Shown here in pieces: positions 12,665 to 24,797 of a stretch of DNA of 64,000 nt. This DNA is from Gnetum montanum. Its lineage: Eukaryota; Streptophyta; Gnetopsida; Gnetales; Gnetaceae. Position 1 is the stretch's first letter; every line of letters begins with the position of its first letter. Location of the stretch: contig MNCI01003111.1 of assembly GCA_015680685.1 (NCBI GenBank), positions 311,065-375,064 on the forward strand, written 5' to 3'. Under the pieces are notes generated by a model. The model ran no database searches. It was not told the origin of the DNA and saw nothing but the letters and a program-made list of their open reading frames with translations. The position numbers and the translations under genes are program-made.

Positions 12665-12683
12665 GTCCTTAGCAATGGCACCA
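12665..12683 (-). other. A1 primer-binding site
   Basis: The minus-strand sequence TGGTGCCATTGCTAAGGAC lies one base inside the LTR end. It equals the Athila/Tat-type site TGGCGCCGTTGCC with C-to-T and G-to-A changes at CpG sites. It marks where the tRNA primer starts minus-strand DNA synthesis. Confidence 0.8.
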
Positions 12684-12684
12684 A

Positions 12685-13540
12685 TGATGAGTGGTGAGTA
12701 GACCTTACATCCAACCATATGAATCAATAAGTGTTCAAACATGATTTGGTCGAATTCCATGGACTTATAGCCTTCTAAGTACATTGATCTCTAGGAAGTG
12801 AAGCCAACCATTATAATCATTGTCTTTCCAATTACACTTTTGAAATGCAAAGGTATGATTAAGTGTAATTGAGGCATGTGATTTTTATCATTTTTTTGTT
12901 TTATGTTCTAAATCACCTAAAAATAAATAATGATGAATAAATTAATTTAATTTTTAATTTAATCTAAATAACTATATTTTAACTAATCCTAACATAAGCA
13001 TCCATTTCTATTTGCCATACACATCTTGAATACATTTAATGCTACTGGGTTACCAAACGTTAAGCATTACTGGGATTACCAAGTGCCAAGTGTATGCTTG
13101 AAGTGGTCATGCTTATGTACTTAAATAATCACTATTTAATCTAGCTTAATTTATTATTTAATTACTTAAATCATTAAAGAAAATTGTGGAAAACATTGAA
13201 TGCATAAATAAACAATTAAACTATTTCAAAGTGCTACAAGGTTTATTAAAAAGCTCATCTTTATTTCCACACACATTATCATGCTTAGGTACAATAGTGC
13301 TCAAATAAATATTTGTACACTCTTTGACTCCTACTGCAGGCACTTACAAAAATATTCTAACTTTCAAATGACAAAACTACAAGAGCTTCACTATAGCTAT
13401 GACAAAGATTACCATAAACATGGTGGGTGAGTGCATATTTATAGGAAAAAATAGACACTATGCCAACAAGGCCATGTCAATGCATCAAATCCCACGTTGA
13501 TGGGGCTGCATCAACATAACCTAGAAAATGTGACTCATCA
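12685..13540 (-). repeat. Family A LTR (5' LTR of A1), 856 bp
   Basis: It begins TGATGAGTGG at 12685 and ends GACTCATCA at 13540, i.e. TG...CA with a 7-bp inverted terminal repeat. A minus-strand TATA box (CTATAAATAT) lies at 13435-13444, with short GGCC/CATCAAC repeats upstream of it in U3. The next five bases, CTCAC, are one side of a target duplication whose partner sits at 24793-24797. Confidence 0.9.
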
Positions 13541-13545
13541 CTCAC
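13541..13545. repeat. Target-site duplication CTCAC, right flank of A1
   Basis: CTCAC directly follows the LTR terminus at 13540 and continues as CCTCCTCC, matching the uninterrupted accessory gene of A5 (complement at 41283-41304). The partner copy is 24793-24797. Confidence 0.8.
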
Positions 13546-14848
13546 CCTCCTCCAAACACATCGAGAAAGTAGTGGCATTCCTAGAGATTTATAGGAATTT
13601 CCATTGTTGCAAAAGGGGTACCGTTACCTCTTAGGCACCAGAATTTGATCTCATGGGTAACTACGTTCTTTGGGCTGAGAAAATTAACCCACATCCTTCC
13701 ATCTAGCTAATTGTTCATGCCACCTTGTTGAGGTGACTCATCATTAAGTGATACACAAATAGATCTCCACCACTTATTCCTACTCACTGCTCCTACTCTC
13801 ACCAGAGCTACTCTTGTATCTCATACATGCACTCAAGGGCAATGTAGAACTCTAGAGTTGTTTTGTGAGTAGGTGGTGGTTATTTCTCCTCTTCTTAGAT
13901 AACTTTAGCAGGAAATTTATCCTTCATCATCTCTACCCAGGAAGTTAATGGACCATGTCAGACAGTGTCATTTGTGTAATGTGTTATTACTCCCATCTTG
14001 CATAATTTTTGAATGAGACATGGGAAGGGAAGTATCTCTTTTCCATGTTTATTTTCTTTAAACTACTTCTCTATCTCAAGATAGATTAGCTGTGGAAGGT
14101 TAACATGGAATCTACTACTTAAAGTTGCACATGCATGGGTAGAGAAAGCCATGATCTTGCTTGGCCTCATCGTTGGATTAAAGTGAAAGGCTGCAATCTT
14201 AAAGTATGCATACTCCACCATGGTGAGCACACCAAACTAATTATCGTCTACTTTGTAACACTGCTATGTCCATTTTTTCTTAATGTAAGGATCTACCTAC
14301 ATTGGGATTTCTACAAGATTTTTCCTAGTTTCTGGTAACCCAAGGGCCTTTGTAATGGCTTTCACCAAGTAGGACATTGAAATATCCTTGATCTTAACCA
14401 TTGAACCACCTACTGATTATTCTAGAACAATTTTGTTTCTCCCACGTACAACTCCTTGATGGAAGCTATTGTGACCCACATGGGAGAGTTCTATAATTGA
14501 GCTTTAACTTTAGAAGGTGAGAAATCCAAGAAAACTTTTAATTTTAACACTTACAGCATTGATTTCTAGACCTCCATGTTTACGATCTGCTTGAGGCAAG
14601 CCTCACTCATGGTAACCTCAAGGTTTGATCTATACTTTGGTTCCTCATCTTGATGAGATTGTTTTATTGCAATTGCTTCTTTGAGAATCTATCAAATAGA
14701 TTCCACTTTTGGATCCTCCCAAATAGAGGTCTTGTGGCATGGATCTCTGCTTTCTCATGGGGCCATTCTTGGCCCCTTCCTATTCATGGCCATTTTCCCT
14801 TAGTTGGGATGGTTCTCCTTCTTACAGATGCTTTTCTTTAGGTAACAT
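13546..14848 (-). pseudogene. A2 accessory gene, N-terminal part
   Basis: The minus-strand start ATG is at 14848-14846; the following bases align with the start of the A5 accessory gene (39993). The reading frame is heavily broken. A conserved splice-donor-like GAG|GTAACGGT occurs near 13634-13626, in the place where A5 has GAG|GTAATAGT. The gene is cut at 13545 by the CTCAC insertion point; the C-terminal half of such a gene lies at 23022-24792. Function unknown; the family resembles proteins annotated in plants as 'putative plant transposon protein'. Confidence 0.65.
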
Positions 14849-15280
14849 TTGTGATCACAACACAATTAAGGATTCCCATTCCATCTATAAATTATACTAT
14901 TTTAGTATCTTTCTCATTGGGCAGTTACACTTAGGCTAAATTTTGATCATAGAAAATTGATTATTTTATTATTATTTCACTTAGAGTATCACTAGAGCTT
15001 GTTGGAAGGGTTTACCTCTTAAAATTGGTGTTTTAATGTTAGTTTCTTAGTTAAATATTTGTGGAGTTAGAAGTTTTTTTAAAACATTTTTCCTCAAAAA
15101 CATAAGGTTTGTGGCCTCCATGACAAAGATCTTACATCCAATAACTACAAGGTCGAAGAATAGATTGAATCAAACAAACGACTAGGAAGATATGCCTTTT
15201 GGAATGTTCAAGGCTTTGAAAAATTTAAAAACTTCCCATTCATTTTGAAGAAAATTTGAAAAATTGTTAAGGATCCATGT

Positions 15281-15370
15281 GTATTTATAGGCATTTTTGC
15301 CTTGCATTGATGAGGTCTCATCAACAAGTTTGATGCATATATGGGATTCCGTTGACAAAGCTGTTGTGAA
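15281..15370 (-). promoter_or_regulatory. Internal LTR-like promoter module upstream of the A2 accessory gene
   Basis: A minus-strand TATA box CTATAAATAC (15281-15290) sits downstream of short repeats of the GATGAGG/CATCAAC type (15301-15370), the same layout as the family A LTR U3, about 430 bp before the accessory ATG. A5 has the same arrangement at 39405-39545. Promoter activity is inferred. Confidence 0.55.
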
Positions 15371-16829
15371 AAATCTTTCAAATTAAATATCTCAAAAAAT
15401 ACAAGTTTTGCATGAAATTAGAGTTTACGAAGAGCTAGAAAAGTCATGAACATGATGAAAATAGTAGAAGAGGGATTTAAAATTGAAAAAAATGGAGAAT
15501 TGATTGAGAGAATGAAATTTATTGAAAAAAAATGCCTAAAGGAGAGCATAGTTGGATGCAACCGATGGAGTGCATGAAAGATTTAATCGTCAAAATGCCT
15601 AAGGATAAGGAACTTAACTAACCCAACTGAGAGTTATGTAAGTGGATCCTCCCCATAGTAGGTTCATGTCTTTTTTTTCCTTGCATGACCTCAACCTAGG
15701 AGTTCATGGGCTCCACAATTGATTAATGGTTATGAAAAGTTAAGGATTGAATCCAGAAGAATCTACCTAAGAATTTTAACACATCAAACTAAGACATTGA
15801 ATAAAAACATGGACAATTAGTAGTCAAGTAAGCTATGAAAAGCATTGATGGATGAGGAAGAATGGAATCAAGTTCCTAATCATGGTCACATAAAGTGCCT
15901 TGTGGATCTTATAGTTAAATGACTTGATAAAGTCCATCTTCAGTCCAAATCAAAATCAACCACTTTTAGTGACTTCACATCACCACTCCAAGACTAGACC
16001 ACCTCCTCAAGACACAAGAATGCTCCCATAGATCAATCACCATTCCTTATTAGAGAAGAAAAGAGAAGTAGGAAGTGAGAAAGGGCCTTAGTTAGAGGAT
16101 ACCTTCTAGCATGGATAACATGTATTTCTAGTCCCATAACTAGTACTTGTAGCCCATTATTTCTGTCTAAGGGATGTGCTTTGAATTTCCAATGATTGTT
16201 TTTTATCTTTTTATGGATTTTTGGATGGGAACCACACCATGTAAAGACTTATTAACTTCCTATTATTAAGAAATCTATGAAAATACAATTGCACTCGAGT
16301 AAGTAGAAAAGCATAAAGAGTATTGAATCCCCTTCAAGTAACACCCTTTTCAAATCATTTGAATCTTTCTCAAGTATGAAAACTACCAAGGTCATAGATT
16401 CATTAAAGTTTCATTAATAATAAGGGACCTCATACTTCCAAACTAGGAAGGCCATAGAATTTTTGGATGGATGGATGATGTGGACTCACTACCTATTCCA
16501 TGAAAAAGAAACTTTCTCCTAATTATTAGTCATTAAAATTAAAAAATAAAAACTAGAAATTAGCAATCAAAAATGTTAAGTACAAACCACCATTAACAAA
16601 CAACTATAACATCACTATGTCCTATTGGAAGCAAAGCACTTTATTAGAAAATAGGAAAAATTCACACCAAAATAAAGTAAAATATAAAGAAATTGTAAAA
16701 TATTCAAGAAAGTTAAAACATACTAAAAATGTTGTTAAATAAAAAATGGAAAAATAACAAAGTGTAAAACAAAAAGGGTGTAAAAGCAAAAAAAGTGTAC
16801 AACAAAATAGTAGAAAAACTGAGGAGTCA
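15371..16829. other. Spacer between A2 integrase and the accessory promoter module
   Basis: AT-rich sequence, corresponding to 37816-39400 of A5. It has no coding frame I can support. Long T- or A-rich stretches (for example 16500-16800) dominate. It counts as element-internal noncoding sequence because it lies in the same order in two copies. Confidence 0.6.
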
Positions 16830-17990
16830 TTTTAATGATTAGCACGAATGGCCATGTTCCCCACAATTGAGTTGGAAGGAGGAGATTTGAGAGATTGAGC
16901 ATGGTTGTCTATCCAATGAGACATTGATTACACTAGCTTGCTTAGGCTCATGGAAAGGTTTAACTTGTTGCATGTTGACCAATTACTTTTTGTTTGGGCT
17001 CTAAGGTTTTTAGATCAACATGGTCCCAGAAGGAAATATTTCATGAATGATATAAGGCCCTTTCCACAGCATTTAAAACTTAGTTCATTAAGGTACATGT
17101 GTGGGGTTCTAGTAAAGGACCTTGTCTCTAGGTTGAAATTTTACTTTCCTTATTCTAAGGTCATGATGTTTTTTATTGAATGCCTTGTATACTTCATTCA
17201 ATGACAAGACCAATAATAGATTTTCATCTAGCACATTAAGGTTGATTAATCTTTCTTTTTTTGCTAGTCTCAGATCAAGATCTAGGTCACTAGTTGTTAA
17301 AAGTGTACAAAGCTCAGATTAAATTAGAAGAGTTCGTAATTTTCCATACACTAGCTCATAGGGAGAGTAGCCTATAAGGAGTTTCCATGTGGAGCAGTAG
17401 GCCCAAAGGGCATCATTGATTTTTATGCTCCAGTCTCTCCTATATTTGCTAATTATTCTTGTTAGGATTTTTGAGATTTCTATTTGTAACCTTTGCTTGA
17501 CCATTGGCTTGGGGGTGGTAGGGTGTTGTTAATTTATGTTCAACCCCTAAGCACTACATGAGCTTGCAAAAAGTAGCACCAGTAAAATGAGTTCCATTGT
17601 TAGAAATTAGTGCTCATGGCACTCCAAATCTATTTACAACATTTTGTCATACAAAACCATGCAGTAGAAGATGTATAAACAATGATGGCTACTGCTTCAG
17701 CCCATTTTGTACAATAGTTAACAATGACTATTATGTATCCTTTCCATTGAACATGGGTGTAATGGGATCCATAAAGTCTATGCCCTAGATATTGAAGGGT
17801 TCTAATGGTTGGATCCACTATTGAGACCCCTACATTTGAGTAGTCATCCCATCATCTTATTTATAGCGTTTATAAGAGTAGAAAACTTGGTGGACATCCT
17901 TAAAGATTGTTGACCAATATTACCTTGTCATCAGGATCTTAATGACTATGCATCTCCCTACATAGTGGCCCCCACAAATACCCTCGTGAG
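16830..17990 (-). pseudogene. A2 integrase
   Basis: The most nearly complete minus-strand integrase. Readable blocks: zinc-binding HEGICGGHYVGR and SYKRYK (17850-17990), core start with VNYCTKWAEAVAI (first D changed to N), and the conserved late-core block ILTRIISKYRRDWSIKINDALWAY...IGYSPYELVYGK (17330-17500), then the C-terminal domain to about 16850. The D-to-N change and stops show it is inactive. The open plus-strand frame 16938-17204 is a shadow of the C-terminal domain. Confidence 0.87.
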
Positions 17991-18039
17991 CATCTTAGAG
18001 AATGTGCAGTTGAGCAGCATTAGGAACACACTAATGAAC

Positions 18040-19560
18040 CAAGCCATTGGCACGCACCTTGTAAAGATGTCCTTTTATTTCTATCAAGTGTTTTCCTTGA
18101 TGAAGAAACTATTGTTTCTTCCTATGGTCTAAGCCTTATGGCATCTTCTAAGTGAGAAGATAAGTGAAGATGTCATCATACCATTTTGTTTTAGTAGGAA
18201 CTTGTTCATTTATTGCATTAGTAAAGAGGAGTTTATTAGAAAATTGATTAGAGAGTGAGCTCTCTTCCTCTTTGTTGTCCCATCATAACTGAGACAAGTG
18301 ATAAGTGATCATGTTCTTAGTTTCCTTTCAATTTATCATTCAAATTCCTACAAGATCACCAACCATTTTCTGACACAAGGGCTCACCATTGGCTTATTCA
18401 TCAAGAAGTGAATGACATTGTGGTTAGTGTGCACAAACACCTTGTATCCAAGCACATAGTGCTTGAACTTCTCTAAGGCATTCACCACTACTATCAGTTG
18501 TTTCTCTATTGTGGTGTAATTATGTTGTGCACCCACAATGTTTCAACTTGTGTAGTGGATGTAACAAGGACATTTCTTATCATCCAACTTCATAAGCATA
18601 ACTCCTAAGGCATATTTTGATGGGTTCATCATGATGTGAAATGGATGGGACTAATCAGGTGCTTGTAGAATTGGAGTTTCTACAAGCTTCTCTTTGAGGA
18701 TCTGGAATGCCTTTTTGCATTCCTTAGTCCATATGAATGAAACATCTTTCTTTGTAAGCTCGATTGACAATTTCATGATCTTAGAGAAATTCTCTATGAA
18801 TCATCGATAGTAGCTAGTATGTCCAAGGAATGACCAGACATATTTAATGGTTTCTAGTTGGTGGACTATTCCTTTGTTAATCCTAATCCTTTTAGGGTCC
18901 ACCTCAATCCCTACTTGAGAAATTTTATGCCCTAACACAATGTCCTCCTAGACCATTGAATGGCTCTTTTGCCAATTGAGCTAAAGATTGGTCTCCATGC
19001 ACCTTTTAAGCACTTTCTCAAGGGAATCTAGGGCTTCCTCAAATGTAGCACCATAGGTGGAAAGGTGATCCATGAATACTTCCACCCTACTATGAATCTA
19101 CCATTGAAAAATGCTTAGGACAAGGCATTAAAATGTTGCAGGGGCTTTACACAAACCAAAGGGCCTCTTTCTACATACAAAAGTCCCCAAGGATCTTGAG
19201 AATATTTTTTTGGCATGATCCTCCAATGCTATCTAAATCTAGTTATAGCCACTATAACCATCCAAAAAGCTATAATAATAATGTCCAAAAATAGTGTCCA
19301 ACACCTAGTCCACAAAAGGCAACAAAAAATGATATTTGTAGGTCACCATGTTCAATAACCTAAAATCAATACACATCCTTCACTTACCACCTTTCTTTGG
19401 CACAATCACAAGTGGGCTAGCTCACTCGCTATCCATAATTGAATAGATGATCCCTACCTTAGGGAGTTATTCAATTTCTTCTTTGACTTCAATTTGGGGT
19501 TCATCTATAACTACAATTAACTCTTTGGCTTAATAGAAGGATTAGTATAGATGCGATGCT
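18040..19560 (-). pseudogene. A2 RNase H and reverse transcriptase
   Basis: RNase H is clear at 18348-18536 (TTIEKQLIVVVNALEKFKHY, then VLGYKVFVHTNHNVIHFLMNKP). RT extends to about 19500. The polymerase motif near 19060-19075 reads VFMDHLSTYGAT, with the second catalytic aspartate replaced by H. Stops and small indels throughout. RT is followed toward gag by the PR-RT linker (19560-19930), which aligns with 60217-60640 of A4. Confidence 0.88.
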
Positions 19561-19929
19561 GGCATATCCTAGGATCAATCTTAGTGACTTTAGGATATGA
19601 CCAATTAAAGGCTATTGGCCCTTTGTTAACCACATTCAATAGCTTCTCTTTTTACTCAGGATCAAGATTATCATTGATTATCACTAGCTTTCCATTTTTC
19701 ATAAATGCATACTTCATTCTATCATGTAGAGTTTTCAACTCTAGGAACTCTTGTTTAAAATTTTTAGGGATTTCCAACTCTTCCCAATAAGTATCATTAA
19801 GTTCATCATCAAAAAGTTGGTGATGAACTTACTCTAGTTCATCCATGTCCTCAACATAGGCACATATTAATCTCTCACTTAGTTCCATGCAAATTGTGCT
19901 ACTTTTACAATTAGTTGTTAGCCATTGGG

Positions 19930-20420
19930 TGCCCTCCTATTTTGTGGCTACTATGTATAGGCCCCTTTGAATTTTAGATTCATCTGCATACTATCTACAT
20001 GCTGAAAGTGATGTGCTTTTGATAGATCATAATTTCTATACATAGTTGCACCCTGACTGTATGAAATGCATGGAACTCGCATCTTCTCAATCTTTCCAAA
20101 AGCATTTTCTTTGAAAATTTCCAAGGAAAGATCTCTAATGTCCATTCACGCATTAACAATGCTCATCCAAGTCCTTCTCATAATGATTGGGAAGTCCCCC
20201 TTATAGTTGTCAACCTTGATCATTAGGAAATTAGCAAGATAGGATCACCCATAGACAATGGTTACAATATCCTTCACTAGTCCAAAGGAAATAGTGATGG
20301 ACTGATTTTCCAATTCCAAATTAATATTGTTCTTCTTAAGAGAAGGTAGGTTCTAGGTTGTGTACATTTTGTAAGAAATTATATTGACATAAGAACCTAA
20401 ATCAAGAAGAGCCTTTCATG
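19930..20420 (-). pseudogene. A2 aspartic protease
   Basis: Protease blocks align with A1, A4 and A5: a degraded LELENQSITISFGLVKDIVT-type segment (20280-20330), then IMRRTWMSIVNA-like sequence (20150-20190), then MDIRDLSLEIFKENAFGKIEKMRVPCISY on the minus strand (20145-20040). The family role is polyprotein cleavage. No intact active site is seen. Confidence 0.75.
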
Positions 20421-22216
20421 GCTTATTCCCAACGATTTGCAAGTAGATGAGGGGGCTTCTAGGATTAGCTCTTTTCCTAAGAAGGTTACCAATCTTGATC
20501 CAATCAGATACAGTGTGGGTTAACATGACTATGTTGATCTTGGGAGGCATTTTCTTTGAAGGGTTCTTGAAAGTAATGGATGAGAGGATGAAGGGTACAT
20601 AGGGCAATGAACCGCATGAGTCGGTTAGGGCTTGGTAGGACTATTGGTTCAAAAGAATGGTAGTTTACAAAATATAATTTCTAAACCACTCAATTATGGA
20701 GTGAACTGTAAGTTAACAACCCTAGTAGCATTACATTGTTATGGCTATGTAGGAATTTTTCCCTAGATGGATGAAGCCTATGGTAATTGGATTGATGATG
20801 GAGGGGCATGTACTGAAGAATGAAAAGGGTAATAATGAAATGGTGATTCCCCTTTGGAATATGGAGAATGAGCTCTGTAGTACTCTAGAGGGTAGTAGTA
20901 ATGCTAAAAATAAGTGTGATTAGAAGAGTCACGTAGAGACATGGGTTGCTGAACATAGTATCCATATGGATCTAGTTGCCTATTAGGGCACTGTTTCCTC
21001 AACGATGGCATCCCCCATGACTATGGATGTTTCCACTAATGATACTACTCATATGATTGTGGTGAAGCTCTAGTTGGCTTAATGAGCTTATTGTTGCTAG
21101 TGTAACTATCTAGGATTTCCTTGAGGATAAGACAATCTTCTTGGTACTTACCTTCTTGCTAGTCTAGGATTTAGAGCATACATCCTACAGTCCTACAAGT
21201 GTAACATAAAAGGGAAACATCCCTTAGGATGTTCATATTGCCAAATTTCACACCCACCATCATCATCTAATTCTAACTCCACAACCTCTTCTACTGTAGC
21301 AGCCTTGGCCTTACTCCTTTGATAGGCACATTTAGTTTCCTTCTTTCTCCTATGATCATGATGACTACTTTGCTCTTTGGATTCTTTTACAATTTTCAAA
21401 GCAATTTAGAATTTTTCATCCAAACATTCTCACATTTTATCCACCTTGGCTAAAATTTTGGAAACAAATTTTTGAATCAGTAAGGTTTTTTTCTATACCA
21501 CTTCGTTAAGTGGTGCCTCTCCCTCACTATCATAAAATCAAACCTCCATTTTTCTAATGGAAGGATATTGATTATATTCCTCAACACTTTTTATTTTCTA
21601 AATTCTCCTTCTTCTTTTGCAACCTACTCAATTAGCCTTTGGATCTGATGAGCTCTAAGTTCTAAAAATCTTCCTTTGGCATAGACCCTAAGGATGCTCC
21701 TCATTTCTTATCAAAGCCCATCTATGATATGATGAAGTTGCTCCTGCTAGGAATATCCATGGCCAAGGCATCGATAAAAAAGAGAATAGTACCTTCCCAT
21801 GACTACATCCAAGGGTTCATGTCTTCCTTGTTGCCAACCTTGGATCTACTTTCTCAAGTTGAACACTCAAGACTATATCTAATATTTTTCATTAAACAAC
21901 TCAATCATCATATTACATCTTTGAATTAATTCCAGCTCCAAGGAGCGGTACCAACTTTTAGCTTCTTTTATGAGTATCTTGGGAAACAACTTAAGTTTCT
22001 TCTAATCGTTTTTGATGTTCTACAACACAAAACCATCATGAATGACTTAAATATGGATTTGTGGATATGATTTATATCCCCTCTCAAATTTCGGAATATT
22101 TTTCATATCCAACCTCTTGATTCTACTATCTTTCATATGCCTGGTGGGAATTTTCACAACCTTTGCAATGTTTAACATGCTTTGAGTTGCAAGCAAAGGC
22201 TCATCATCAAGTGTTA
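20421..22216 (-). pseudogene. A2 gag, N-terminus deleted
   Basis: Minus-strand gag from the Pro/Gln/Tyr-rich tail through the Cys/His box (GCEIWQYEHPKGC, near 21225-21260), the K/E-rich linker (MKIVKESKEQSSHHDHRRKK) and the core, up to EPLLATQSMLNIAKVVKIPTRHMK (22080-22210). Right after that the sequence jumps into the LTR at about 22217. The His-rich segment, N-terminus, leader and primer-binding site present in A1, A4 and A5 are missing through one internal deletion. Confidence 0.8.
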
Positions 22217-23021
22217 TGCATGATTTGGTCAATTTCCAAGGACTTATAGCTTTTAATATACACTAGTATAGGAGGTGAATCAACTATTACAATCGTTATC
22301 TTTCTAGTTATACTTGTGAGTACAAGGATATGGTTAAGTATAACTAAGGTATATGAGTTTTATCATTTTTACGTTTTTGTGTTCTAAGTCACCTAATAAT
22401 AAAGAATAATGAATAAGGTAATTAATTGCTGAATTAATCTAACTAACTAACACTTAACTAATTCTAACATAAGCATTCATTACCACCTTTTGTACACATC
22501 TTGAACATGTATAACACTACTAGGTTACCAAACGTTCAACATTACTTGGATTACCAAGTGTTACACGTATGCTTGAAGTTTTTTATTTATGTGTTTTGGT
22601 TAATCACTATTTAATCTAGCGTAATTACTTAATTCCTTAAAACAATAAGAAAAATTGCTTAAATATTAAATGTATAAAGAAAATAATTAAACTAGTCCAA
22701 GTACTACAAGGTTTATAAGAAAGATCATTTTATTGCTGCACACACTATAGTGCTCAAGTATAATAGTGCTTAAATAAAGATTCGTACATTGTTTGACTTT
22801 TCTTATGGGCACTTAGAAAATATTCTAACTTTCAAGTGGAAAAACTATTAGATCTTCGCTACAACTATGAGACTTATGCCATAAATATGGTAGAAGGTCC
22901 ATGTTTATAGGCACAAATAGGGTACCCCATCGATGGGTACACATCAAAGGGTCAAACCTTGCATCAACAAGATCACGTTGATGAGATCCTATTGATGTGG
23001 CCAAATAATGACATTTCATCA
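22217..23021 (-). repeat. Family A LTR shared by A2 (as 5' LTR) and A3 (as 3' LTR)
   Basis: It aligns with other family A LTRs from 'gcatgatttggtcaa' to its terminus TTCATCA at 23021. About 60 bp of the left end are lost in the gag/LTR deletion. A minus-strand TATA-like CTATAAACA lies at 22902-22910. On its left is gag (so it acts as a 5' LTR) and on its right an accessory gene 3' end (so it is also a 3' LTR), the hallmark of LTR-LTR recombination arrays. Confidence 0.85.
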
Positions 23022-24792
23022 TACCTTGATAATTTAATGAAAACTCATCCTCAAGTTTTTTACAAAATTTGGGAAGATGTAAAATTATTAACAGAACAAA
23101 CACACAAACAACACAACAAAAACTAAGTGCCCATAGTGTATGCTTTTATAATGATTATAAAATTTTGGTGTTTAGAACAACAAAATTAAACATCAAGAAA
23201 AAGCTGGCAACCACAATTCCTTTACTAGTGCAAATATTTTAGAGAAGATCAAATGGTCCTAGGTAGTCGAGGCTCTTGAGGCTTCAAAGAACCTTCTCCT
23301 GCTTTGAGCAGATGTGATGCTTCAAGTAGTTGTGATTATCATGTAGTAGCTACAACGTTTGATGGAAGACAAAAGGTTTCCAACAATGGCTTTACATTTT
23401 CCTCCTTACGCTAGGTATCATTGATAGTCTACATGGCTTTGACAATGTGGACTAGGATGGGAATATTCCATGGACAAGGCATTGTAAGTAATAGCTCCTT
23501 AACATTCATGAACTAGGCAATCAACTATTTACATTCAATATCAAATGCTTTGAATGCATTAGGCAACTTTTGGTCGTTATTCATCCACTTGGCTAGGTTC
23601 TCAATAGTTGATTATTGCTTAGTGAATTTCACTTTGAGAACCTTAAGTTTGGAATTAGCAATCTCAATCTTCTACTTGGTATCTTTATGATGCTTGAACT
23701 CTGCCTCATATAGTAAGTATGATTTGGCCACTTGTTTCTCTAATTCTTACCATGGCCTATTGATAATCAACATCGTCAAGTTTGCATAAGGGAGATTGGG
23801 AAGCTTCATGAATTCCATCATCTCCTAGATCTACAACTCTTTTACCCAATTTTCACTTTGTTGTATGTATTCAACCCATTAAAGATAGGCTACCATACAT
23901 CACTTCCTTACTAGAGTTGTTGGAGGATATCATTTACCGTTTCCTTCACCAATTGGATTTCCATTTCATTAATTTCTTTCTATAGATTGACCTAATCTCT
24001 ATAATGGTTCTTAACTCTCTCAAATTTGAGAGCCTCATTTTTCCAAATAGCTATCTCTATTGTAGATTTTTGGTGAAGGGCTTGGACTTCCTCTTTGGAG
24101 AGATTTCTATTTTTAGTCGTCAATCTCCTCAATTCATTGTTCACTCTAACTAGTTGCTTCTATTATTGATGGATAAAATATTGCATTTACTACTTCTGCA
24201 CATCAACATTCCATAGACAATGGTTCTCTATGGTCAAAATTTCATTCTCATGGTGCATCTGGACCAAGTCCTTTTAAATGATGTACATCTTGACATTAGG
24301 CATGGACTGGTCAAAGATGGCCATCTCCTTCTTGTTCTCAACCTTTTTGAGCTTATCTTCAAGATGCTTAAAGGCATCATCTTGTGTTAATGTAGGGTTG
24401 AGAAATGTAGGATTAGTCAGATGGGCTCTTAGATCAACAACCTTCATAGCTAAGCATTGATTTTGTGCTTGGGCTATTTTGAGTTTCCTCTCCAATATGA
24501 TGCACTTGCCCCTCACGTCTAGCAACTCCTACTAGATTGTAGTGATTATATTTGAAAGATCAAAGAAATCCACAATTGATTACCTAATTTCCCCCAGTTG
24601 GTCTAGTAACTCCTCATGCTAGACTCTACTTAATCTACTACTAAGGGTTCTTATGGAAATTTGTGCATCTCTAAGTGCAGAAATATCTAGTATAGATGTT
24701 GCAAGTGCATTCAATGCTTCAATAATTCTATTAGCAATAGCTTTAGCTGTTGTCTCCTACCCATGGTGCTACATCTCTAAGACAGTTGCCCC
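23022..24792 (-). pseudogene. A3 accessory gene, C-terminal part with coiled coil
   Basis: Minus-strand fragment of the family A accessory gene. The open stretch 24525-24274 reads MLDVRGKCIILERKLKIAQA..., rich in Leu/Lys/Glu, likely coiled coil, and matches A5 41560-41760 (ARGKCIIFEGQLETAQ). It corresponds to 27300-29085 in A4. The N-terminal half is missing because the sequence is broken at 24797 by the A4 LTR. Function unknown. Confidence 0.7.
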
Positions 24793-24797
24793 CTCAC
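24793..24797. repeat. Target-site duplication CTCAC, left flank of A4
   Basis: CTCAC precedes the LTR start at 24798 (TAATGAGTGA, from TGATGAGTGG). The partner is 13541-13545. Joining the two flanks over one CTCAC reproduces the uninterrupted A5 accessory gene sequence around 41291-41295 (complement GTGAG). Confidence 0.8.

Larger units (their letters stand above)
1..13540 (-). mobile_element. Family A Ty3/gypsy element A1, minus strand, with captured AP2-exon array
   Basis: Reading on the minus strand from 13540 leftward: 5' LTR, primer-binding site, gag, protease, RT, RNase H and part of integrase, then a tandem array with an AP2-domain exon, then an LTR end at the window start. Every coding domain carries stops and frameshifts, so the copy is dead. 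The LTR fragment at 1-307 differs markedly from the right LTR and keeps CpG sites, so it may belong to a different subfamily or a separate insertion; calling 1-13540 one element is an inference from domain order. The usual accessory gene downstream of integrase is absent and the array occupies its place. Confidence 0.75.
13541..24797 (-). mobile_element. Family A element A2/A3 in permuted order around one LTR
   Basis: Left to right: accessory gene N-terminal part (13546-14848), internal promoter-like module, spacer, integrase, RNase H, RT, protease, gag, LTR (22217-23021), then the C-terminal part of an accessory gene (23022-24792). A normal minus-strand element would read LTR, accessory C-part, accessory N-part, integrase ... 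gag, LTR. The order is therefore circularly permuted, with the break exactly at the site where A1/A4-type elements inserted (duplication CTCAC at both ends). Confidence 0.85.

Noticed and set aside
16938-17204. Open plus-strand frame, also open antisense in A5 (37594-37815, minus) with similar sequence
   Set aside because: It is the complement of the integrase C-terminal domain in both copies; the similarity follows from the sense strand.
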